A DNA stretch of 7,041 nucleotides, from NCBI GenBank assembly GCA_035527455.1, contig DATLAN010000159.1, forward strand, positions 1-7,041. The letters are read 5' to 3'. The first letter of the stretch is position 1; every line of letters begins with the position of its first letter. Of the stretch, positions 1 through 5,029 are shown piece after piece. Source of the stretch: DATLAN01 sp035527455. Its GTDB lineage: Bacteria; Planctomycetota; Planctomycetia; Pirellulales; Thermoguttaceae. The notes beneath the pieces are model-generated. The model searched no databases and had not been told where the DNA came from. It saw nothing but the letters and a program-made list of their open reading frames with translations. A program made the translations under genes and the position numbers.

Positions 1-1211
1 TTCGCTCCCAACGTGTCGGCCCACCAGAGCAACCCGCCGCGCGAGGCCGGAAATCCCAACCCGAAAAGCACGCCCAGGTCGATGTCGCGCGGATCGCGGA
101 CCTTGCTCTCCTGAAGGATTCGCGTGGCCTCCAGGACCATCGGCAGCAGCAGCCGCACGGTGATCGACCGGGGCGTGTGGCGTCGCGGTGGGCGTGCCCA
201 GGAAGCGATGATCCGCTCGACGGCCGGGTCGTGCCGCACGGCGCCGTGTTGGGAGGGCTCTCCGTCGTACGAGAAGAACCCGGCCCCGGACTTCTGCCCC
301 AGCCGTCCGGCCTTGATCATGGCCACCAGCAGCGGCGAGGCGGCGATCCGATCGGGAAAGGCCGCTGAAAGGACCCAACCGCCTTGCAGCGTGGTGTCCA
401 GCCCGATTTCGTCCAACAGTCGCAGCGGTCCTTTGGCCATGCCGAACGCGGTGGCCGCCTGCTCGACGGCCTCGACCCCGGCCCCTTCCAAGAGCAAATC
501 GAGCGCCTCGCACAAGTAGGGCATCAGCAGCCGGTTCACCAAGAAACCCGGCCCGTCGCCCACCACGATCGGCAGCTTGTCGATCGCCTTGCCGTGGGCA
601 ACCGCCGAGGCGATCGTGCGGTCGCTCGTCTGCGGGCCTCGAATGATCTCCACCAGCGGCCGCCCGCGGACCGGGTGGAAGAAGTGGAACCCGCAGAACC
701 TCGACCGGTCGGTCAATACGGCGGCCAGCCGCTGGATCGGAATCGTCGAGGTGTTCGACGCCAGGGTCGTTCCGTTGCCCAGATGCGGCTGCAACGCGGC
801 GAAGAGTTTCTGCTTGGCGGGAAGGGTCTCGACGATCGATTCGATCACCAGATCGCAATGCCCCAACAGGGCCGGATCGGTCGTGGGTTGCACGAGCCGC
901 GCGACGAGCCGTTGCACCTCGGCCGCGGGCGCTTCGTCGGCCAGTTCCGCGGCGATTCTCTCCGGAGCCGCGTCCAGTGCGGTCCGATCGGCGTCGCTGA
1001 TCACGACCGGCCGGTTTCGCCGCACGTGGGCCGCGGCGATCGCGCTGCCCATGATCCCCGCCCCGACGATCCCCACCGAGTGGATCTGCGAGGAGTCCGC
1101 GGAAGGCCGATCGAGGCCCGAGTCGTGCCGGTTCCATTCCACCAGCGCATGGACGTTCGCCAGGGCACGATCCCATCGCGTTGTTTCTACCGGGCCGTGG
1201 TCGGAATACAA
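1..1211 (-). CDS. 3-hydroxyacyl-CoA dehydrogenase, FadB/FadJ-type without hydratase half (C-terminus cut by window edge)
   Basis: Read on the minus strand this is an open frame of 403 codons that leaves the window before a stop. The product should oxidise L-3-hydroxyacyl-CoA to 3-ketoacyl-CoA with NAD+ in cytoplasmic beta-oxidation. Visible: a Rossmann nucleotide loop GAGIMG at residues 50-55; SNTS at 152-155, with S155 at the family's substrate serine; HFFHPV at 176-181, where H176 and E188 sit at the catalytic His-Glu spacing; PGFLVNRLL at 221-229 with the conserved Asn226; FGMAKGP; and a final FGLGFPASRGG close to the FadB C-terminal signature. This matches the dehydrogenase half of FadB/FadJ, including its second helical domain. 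About 50 residues are probably missing past the edge. The start is a TTG preceded by a good Shine-Dalgarno; a GTG at 1142 is the alternative. The usual N-terminal enoyl-CoA hydratase (about 300 residues) is absent, leaving about 45 residues before the Rossmann fold. The gene follows the HEAT lipoprotein by 27 bases. Family assignment is firm; chain-length preference is unknown. Confidence 0.93.
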   Translation of the reverse strand, partial: MYSDHGPVETTRWDRALANVHALVEWNRHDSGLDRPSADSSQIHSVGIVGAGIMGSAIAAAHVRRNRPVVISDADRTALDAAPERIAAELADEAPAAEVQRLVARLVQPTTDPALLGHCDLVIESIVETLPAKQKLFAALQPHLGNGTTLASNTSTIPIQRLAAVLTDRSRFCGFHFFHPVRGRPLVEIIRGPQTSDRTIASAVAHGKAIDKLPIVVGDGPGFLVNRLLMPYLCEALDLLLEGAGVEAVEQAATAFGMAKGPLRLLDEIGLDTTLQGGWVLSAAFPDRIAASPLLVAMIKAGRLGQKSGAGFFSYDGEPSQHGAVRHDPAVERIIASWARPPRRHTPRSITVRLLLPMVLEATRILQESKVRDPRDIDLGVLFGLGFPASRGGLLWWADTLGA

Positions 1212-1219
1212 GCCTTCGG

Positions 1220-1226
1220 CTCCCTC
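1220..1226 (-). promoter_or_regulatory. Shine-Dalgarno site deciding the TTG start of the dehydrogenase
   Basis: The minus strand reads GAGGGAG, then eight bases, then TTG at 1211. No in-frame ATG exists before residue 54, inside the nucleotide-binding loop, and the upstream stop in this frame is at 1241-1239. The purine-rich site at good spacing therefore favours the TTG. It lies entirely in the 27-base gap after the lipoprotein stop, which fits translation from a shared transcript. Confidence 0.55.
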
Positions 1227-1238
1227 TTGGGATCTGGG

Positions 1239-3107
1239 TCATGGACCGGGCGGACTGCGATCGAACGGATTTGGGAATATCATAGTGTTTGTTTGGCGGG
1301 ACGGCAAATCGTGATCGATGGGGGTTGGTTGGGTTTGGGCGCGACCGGCGGTCGTGGGTATTTGGGCGCGACCACCGGTCGCGGCTTTTTTCCAGCGTTG
1401 GACGCGTTGGGCCGTCGTTGTTGGAAATTGGCCGTCGGAAATGGAGACGTCGTAGCCGACCACTTTCGGCAGACTCTCCAAGGCCGCGCGGCATACGGCC
1501 ACGCGATCGTCCAACATGCGGATCAGCGTGGGGGCGTAACTCGGCTGCGGGTAACGGCCCATCGCAACGGCCGCGTGGCAGCGGACTTTCGGGTCGGTGG
1601 CGTCGGCCAAGCGCGTCAACTCCGCTTCGCCGGCCGGATCGCCCAGTTGGACGAGCGCAATCGCCGTTTCCAGTCGCAACGCCTCGTCGGCCGAAAGCAG
1701 CAACTGTCGGACGGGGGCCGTGTCGTCGATTCGGCCCGCGGCACCCAACGCAAGCAGCGCCGCCACGACCACGGCACGGCTGGAGTCCCTCAGCGCAGGC
1801 ACCAGCACCGTGGCGTGTCGCGGATCGGGACAGGCGGCCAGATTCTCGCACGCTCGACGGCGGACCTCCGGCGAAGGATCGCCCATCGCCGCATAGGCCA
1901 GCCGTATCGCCGGCGCGTCGCAGTCGCCGCGAACGGCCGTCAGGGCGTTTGCCCAGACCAGCGGGTCCTGTTCCTTTCCGGCCACCAGCAACTGTTCCAG
2001 TCGCCGAGCGACCAGCCGCCGCAGAGGATGCCGGCCGGCCAGTTCGGCCAACTCGCCCGCCGCCGCGCGACGCTGCGACGGATCTGCCGAGTCCAGCCGA
2101 TCGAGCACCTCGAACGACGTTTCGCGGCGCGGCAGCACGTCGCGATAGACCACCTCGGGCAGGACGCGATGTCGATCGAAGACGAGGTGTTCCAGGACTT
2201 CGACCAATCCCGGGCCGTAATCGATCAGCCCCGGCACGTCCTGCAACGCCACGAGCCGTTCGACGTGGTCCAGTTGCCGCGGGTCGACGGGCGCGGCCGG
2301 TCGGGCGTCGAGAGTGCTTCGGGCCGATTCCAAGTCGCCTTGCCGGGCGAACTCCTGCCGAAACCGTCGCCCAAGCTCCTCGCGCGCGGCGGCCCGTTGT
2401 TGCGGCGTTCCTTGGACGGGAAACTCGGCCGCTGCCGGCCATTGGGCGGCCAGTTGCTCGGCGGCCGTGACCCGGGGCAGGTAGCTCGCTTTGCCCAACG
2501 CTTCGATCCAGATCGGTCCGGCTTCTCGCAGCGGCCATCTCTCAAGCGCCGCGACCACCGCGCGCTGCACCTCGGCGCTGGGATCGTCCAGGAGTTGCCT
2601 GGCGGTGTCGCTTCCATCCCGGTCGGGATACCCGCTCAACGCCCGGGCCACCTCCAACCGCACGCGCCACGAATCGTCCTCAGCCGCCGCGAAGACCGCC
2701 TCCCTTTCTCCCAACCGGGCCATCGCGGACACGGCGGCGATGCGGATCTTCTCGGCGCGATCGACCGCCAGTTGCCGCAAGGTTGCCCGGGACTTCGCAT
2801 CGCCGAGATTACCCAGGGCGTCGATGGCCGCCAGACGGGTCTGCCAGTCCTGACCGTTCAGCGCGGCGGCCGTCAATCGTTCGGCGTTGGCTTCATCTCC
2901 GGCGTGGGCCGGGGTGATCGGGGCGTTGGCGGCTAAGGCAGGGTCCTCGTCGTCCTGGTACGTGGGCAACGAGTCGGCGTCGATGACGGACGACTGTTCC
3001 GCCGGGTCCGCATCGCCCAACCAGCGGCAGCCGGAAATCGCCGGGACGGCCGACAGGCAGACCGCGACCAACGCGCAATCGGCCAAGTGCTTCAAACGTG
3101 GCGACAC
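1239..3107 (-). CDS. HEAT-repeat lipoprotein
   Basis: A 622-residue protein (625 if a TTG at 3116 is used). Residue numbers here count from that TTG. The N-terminus is a lipoprotein signal: short basic stretch, hydrophobic core at about 12-27, and lipobox ISGC with Cys30 as the expected lipidated residue. It should therefore be anchored in a membrane facing the periplasm. An acidic linker (about 33-80) follows, then repeated helical pairs of HEAT / PBS-lyase type, for example at about 88-190 and 405-545, with motifs such as RLAAIDALGNLGD, VRLEVARALSG and VRRRACENLAACPD. These form a solenoid normally used for protein binding; no catalytic motif is seen. The middle (about 230-330) is more divergent. 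The repeats end near RVQRWKKA (571-578); the remaining 47 residues are a Thr/Pro/Gln-rich tail partly made from a short DNA repeat. The GTG at 3107 is preferred because AGGA lies 10 bases before it, but only 1 base from the TTG. Partner and process are unknown. Confidence 0.86.
   Translation of the reverse strand: MSPRLKHLADCALVAVCLSAVPAISGCRWLGDADPAEQSSVIDADSLPTYQDDEDPALAANAPITPAHAGDEANAERLTAAALNGQDWQTRLAAIDALGNLGDAKSRATLRQLAVDRAEKIRIAAVSAMARLGEREAVFAAAEDDSWRVRLEVARALSGYPDRDGSDTARQLLDDPSAEVQRAVVAALERWPLREAGPIWIEALGKASYLPRVTAAEQLAAQWPAAAEFPVQGTPQQRAAAREELGRRFRQEFARQGDLESARSTLDARPAAPVDPRQLDHVERLVALQDVPGLIDYGPGLVEVLEHLVFDRHRVLPEVVYRDVLPRRETSFEVLDRLDSADPSQRRAAAGELAELAGRHPLRRLVARRLEQLLVAGKEQDPLVWANALTAVRGDCDAPAIRLAYAAMGDPSPEVRRRACENLAACPDPRHATVLVPALRDSSRAVVVAALLALGAAGRIDDTAPVRQLLLSADEALRLETAIALVQLGDPAGEAELTRLADATDPKVRCHAAVAMGRYPQPSYAPTLIRMLDDRVAVCRAALESLPKVVGYDVSISDGQFPTTTAQRVQRWKKAATGGRAQIPTTAGRAQTQPTPIDHDLPSRQTNTMIFPNPFDRSPPGP
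1334..1384. repeat. Two tandem copies of a 24-bp palindromic unit inside the lipoprotein 3' end
   Basis: Copies lie at 1334-1357 and 1361-1384, starting 27 bases apart, and share the core TTTGGGCGCGACC. Each core is a small palindrome: CGACC-GGC-GGTCG in the first copy and GCGACC-ACC-GGTCGC in the second. Because the period is nine codons, the protein shows GRAQ twice, nine residues apart, in its C-terminal tail. It looks like a short intergenic-type repeat incorporated into the end of the gene. Confidence 0.7.
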
Positions 3108-3110
3108 CCG

Positions 3111-3128
3111 AGGCAAGTCCTTTTGCCT
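3111..3128 (-). promoter_or_regulatory. Small hairpin presenting the lipoprotein ribosome-binding site
   Basis: The perfect inverted repeat AGGCAA / TTGCCT (6-bp stem, 6-base loop) surrounds AAGGAC on the minus strand, so the likely Shine-Dalgarno sits in the loop. The GTG start at 3107 begins three bases after the stem. The TTG at 3116 would lie inside the stem, another reason to prefer the GTG. The stem is short enough to occur by chance. Confidence 0.3.
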
Positions 3129-3165
3129 ATGAGGAGGAGGTTGACGAGAAGATGATTACGGGAAA

Positions 3166-3204
3166 CCGTTATTTGCAGTGGAGAATTACAGGTTTTCATA
3201 ACGG
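3166..3204. other. AT-rich inverted repeat between the two minus-strand genes
   Basis: CCGTTAT at 3166-3172 and ATAACGG at 3198-3204 form a 7-bp inverted repeat around a 25-base AT-rich spacer, within the 135-base gap upstream of the lipoprotein gene. It could be an operator, a promoter region or a weak hairpin between the genes. There is no following U-tract on either strand to support an intrinsic terminator, and no clear -35/-10 pair was found. Confidence 0.35.
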
Positions 3205-3241
3205 CGTCCTTGTCGGCGTCCCTGTCGGCGTCCCTGTCGGC
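3203..3241. repeat. 12-bp tandem repeat, 3.25 copies
   Basis: The unit GGCGTCCYTGTC is repeated at 3203-3214, 3215-3226 and 3227-3238, with a three-base partial copy to 3241. Copies two and three are identical; copy one differs by one base. The array stops one base before the stop codon of the minus-strand gene ending at 3243 and does not extend into it. It is probably a slippage-prone microsatellite. Confidence 0.85.
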
Positions 3242-3242
3242 T

Positions 3243-4520
3243 TTACAGACCGGTGATCGAGGGGCCGACCACCGGCGGCGCCGTATCTTGCCCCAACAAC
3301 CGCCTCAGTTCAGTTTCGCTTTCCAAGACGAGATTGAGCAGATCGAGATCATTGACGGTCGTATCATCGAGGATTGCCACGAGACTTTCCGTGATGGACT
3401 TCACGTCGGCGACGAAGTCCTTTTGGGAAGCGTCGGTCGCCGCACCTGCGACGGCCTTCAGGGCAATCGTCACGGCGTCCAGCCGGGCCATCAACCGGCG
3501 GCGGGAAACCGGATAGTCTTCGGGACGCTGGGTCTGATCCTGCGGGCCTTCTCGACGGCAGGCCTCGACCGCCATTTGTCCCAAGGCGGTCGCCAACTGC
3601 TGAGCGTCCATACCGGCCAGATTCAGCTTATTACCCATCGCCTTGGCCACCACGCATCGCGCGGAGAAGGGGACCTGCGAATCGGCGACGATTTTGGCCA
3701 TCTCCGTGGCCACCGCGCCGCTCGCCATGCCGGACTGACCCAGCACCTCGGCCGCCTGGGCACGCAGCCAGGCATGGCCGTCGGCCGTCCGTCCCGCCGG
3801 ACACGGCGACTTCAACAGCGCGAGCATCACCGAACCCACCTGCGTGCGAACCGCCTGGTCCGCGATGCCGGCCTCCGCGTGACGCGCAATCCCGATCATG
3901 GCGGCCACTCTGACCGCGTCGATGTACTCCGGCTCGTTCAGAGCCGCCAACATCACCGGCAGGGCATCCGGCAGCGGATCCGACTGACTGCCTTTCTCCT
4001 CCTGGTTCAACTCGCCGATCATCAGCATCGCGTTCACCCGGACGGCCGGATGGAAATTCTTGTCCCCTGGGGTTTTCGCATAGCTTCTGGCGTAGCCGTC
4101 CATCCATGTCAGCACCATATCGCCAAGATAGTCGTGGATTTCCTTGGGCCGCCCGCTCATGCTACAACGTTGGAAGTGCCGACGAAGCTCGACGCGAAAA
4201 TTGGGCAACGACGTGACGGTTTTCACCACGGACCAGCGGGGCAAGATGTAGCCTTTGAAGTAGGCGTTGAAGACCTCTTGCTCTTTCTCTTTCTCACCCG
4301 GACCGAACGTGCCGTTGGGCATGATCCGGCCTTCCACGGTTCCCCGGTTCTGCTGTTGGCTCTCGTCGACAGAAAACTCGTCGTAGGGTGGCTTGGGCGG
4401 CACCTGGGCCATCGTTGCCGCCGACCCGATCCCCAGCGAGACCACCAGCAGCCAAAGAAGCCCCAGCAGCCAAAGAAGCGCTCGAGCCGAAAAACAACTA
4501 CCGCAATAAGATCTATGCAT
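3243..4520 (-). CDS. Secreted alpha-helical (HEAT-like) protein of unknown function
   Basis: A 425-residue protein from the ATG at 4520, or 430 from a TTG at 4535; numbering here uses the longer form. Neither start has a recognisable Shine-Dalgarno; the ATG is preferred for its codon and a basic n-region. A signal peptide is clear: hydrophobic core at about 19-37 built from LLWLLG/LLWLLV, and possible cleavage after A40 (SAA) or A43 (TMA). The mature part opens with a Pro/Gln/Glu-rich segment (about 45-85), then helices typical of divergent HEAT-like repeats, such as AVRVNAMLMIGEL (164-176), DAVRVAAMIGIARHA (206-220) and SARCVVAKAMGNKL (291-304). No catalytic motif or metal site is seen, and I do not recognise the family. 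It is the first gene of the minus-strand series and, like its neighbour, exported and helical, so the two may act in one envelope process; that is inference from position only. Confidence 0.8.
   Translation of the reverse strand: MHRSYCGSCFSARALLWLLGLLWLLVVSLGIGSAATMAQVPPKPPYDEFSVDESQQQNRGTVEGRIMPNGTFGPGEKEKEQEVFNAYFKGYILPRWSVVKTVTSLPNFRVELRRHFQRCSMSGRPKEIHDYLGDMVLTWMDGYARSYAKTPGDKNFHPAVRVNAMLMIGELNQEEKGSQSDPLPDALPVMLAALNEPEYIDAVRVAAMIGIARHAEAGIADQAVRTQVGSVMLALLKSPCPAGRTADGHAWLRAQAAEVLGQSGMASGAVATEMAKIVADSQVPFSARCVVAKAMGNKLNLAGMDAQQLATALGQMAVEACRREGPQDQTQRPEDYPVSRRRLMARLDAVTIALKAVAGAATDASQKDFVADVKSITESLVAILDDTTVNDLDLLNLVLESETELRRLLGQDTAPPVVGPSITGL
4445..4480. repeat. 18-bp tandem duplication encoding the signal-peptide core
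   Basis: Two copies (4445-4462 and 4463-4480) of an 18-bp unit differ only at the last base. On the minus strand they are part of the coding frame and give LLWLLG followed by LLWLLV, so the duplication of six codons supplies most of the hydrophobic core of the signal peptide of the secreted helical protein. Being in frame, gain or loss of a unit would lengthen or shorten the core without breaking the gene. Confidence 0.75.
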
Positions 4521-4581
4521 GGGAGTACGCCACAAGGGGGACTATCGCCGACCGGCCCGTAGAAAAACAGATACAATATAT

Positions 4582-4611
4582 AGGCTACCAACGGTCGGGG
4601 TGGACTGTCAA
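4582..4611 (-). promoter_or_regulatory. Candidate promoter for the minus-strand genes
   Basis: The minus strand has a perfect -35 consensus TTGACA (4611-4606), then 18 bases, then TAGCCT (4587-4582), which keeps the first, second and last bases of TATAAT. An AT-rich run containing TATATATT follows directly at 4582-4575 and could serve as an alternative -10, though with a spacer of 23 or more. Transcription would start about 35-60 bases before either possible start of the secreted helical protein. Confidence 0.4.
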
Positions 4612-4623
4612 GCTGGATCACGG

Positions 4624-4640
4624 AACCCCCATATGGGGTT
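4624..4640. other. Small hairpin upstream of the candidate promoter
   Basis: AACCCC and GGGGTT form a perfect 6-bp stem with a five-base CATAT loop. It lies just upstream of the candidate -35 box on the minus strand. It could be an operator half-site pair or be incidental; there is no U-tract for a terminator. Confidence 0.3.
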
Positions 4641-4702
4641 ACAGCCTACCGCGCAACGTGGCCAGAATACCGGACGGGGGGGTTCGGGGTTGTCAGTGAT
4701 CC

Positions 4703-4726
4703 GTTTTCAGTTGTCAGTTTTCAGTT
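4703..4726 (-). repeat. Heptamer repeats, inverted relative to the main array
   Basis: Units GTTTT (partial), CAGTTGT (4708-4714), CAGTTTT (4715-4721) and CAGTT (partial) are the reverse complements of the AAAACTG and ACAACTG units at 4924-4993. A further diverged copy may lie at 4689-4700. Both unit variants occur in both places, so the two sets clearly belong to one repeat family in opposite orientations about 200 bases apart. Confidence 0.7.
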
Positions 4727-4901
4727 ACCTGAGCGCCACGGATTCCGGGGGCCGCTACCGGGCTTATCTCGAATGGCACGTGGCTAAGCGTAAGTCCTTA
4801 TTCGGAGATCAGTAAGCACCGCTATCATGGTTCATCCAAGATTCGCCTGGCAATCCGTAGAATCCATGACGGTCAGACAACCGAAAACCGGATCCGTCAT
4901 A

Positions 4902-4925
4902 GACGGACCTTGAAGTCCGTCCTAC
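4902..4925 (-). repeat. REP-like palindrome with GTAG head
   Basis: On the minus strand GTAG (4925-4922) directly precedes GACGGAC-TTCAAG-GTCCGTC, a perfect 7-bp stem with a six-base loop. A GTAG-type tetranucleotide just 5' of a short palindrome is the layout of REP sequences mobilised by RAYT (Y1-type, IS200/IS605-related) transposases. No such transposase gene is in this window. The head overlaps the first heptamer unit by two bases. Confidence 0.5.
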
Positions 4926-4993
4926 AACTGACAACTGACAACTGACAACTGAAAACTGAAAACTGAAAACTGAAAACTGAAAACTGAAAACTG
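4924..4993 (+). repeat. Heptamer tandem array, ten perfect units
   Basis: Four copies of ACAACTG (4924-4951) are followed by six copies of AAAACTG (4952-4993), 70 bases in all with no interruption. The block arrangement of the two variants points to recent slippage or unequal exchange. The array ends 36 bases before the GTPase ATG, in the place where its promoter would be expected, so unit number might affect transcription. Similar short heptameric repeats (STRR) are known from cyanobacteria, but identity is not claimed. Confidence 0.92.
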
Positions 4994-5029
4994 TTATCCC
5001 GCGTCCGCCCCACAACCTTTGACCCCCCA

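Larger units (their letters stand above)
4536..5029. other. Divergent intergenic region, about 490 bases, repeat-rich
   Basis: This region separates the minus-strand series from the plus-strand GTPase gene. From left to right it holds a candidate minus-strand promoter, a small hairpin, CAGTTGT/CAGTTTT heptamers, about 170 bases with no recognised feature (4727-4900), a GTAG-headed palindrome, and a ten-unit ACAACTG/AAAACTG array. Short open frames here, including one reading through the heptamers, have no protein-like composition and are not called. Confidence 0.7.

Noticed and set aside
1240..1242. ATG overlapping the lipoprotein stop as ATGA, a possible coupled start for the dehydrogenase
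   Set aside because: It is in a different frame from the dehydrogenase and gives an Arg/Gly-rich translation without motifs, so it would need a frameshift; the TTG at 1211 with its Shine-Dalgarno explains the gene.
384..2936. Plus-strand open frame of 850 codons across the lipoprotein and dehydrogenase genes
   Set aside because: Its translation is rich in Arg, Gln and His with no domain pattern. The opposite strand gives clear HEAT repeats and dehydrogenase motifs, so this is an antisense shadow caused by high GC.
3210..4562. Plus-strand open frame of 450 codons opposite the secreted helical protein
   Set aside because: It starts in the 12-bp tandem repeat and has His/Arg-rich, domain-free composition. 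The minus strand has a signal peptide and helical repeats in the same interval.
4924..4993. CRISPR array
   Set aside because: The units are seven bases, contiguous and without spacers; no cas gene is present.
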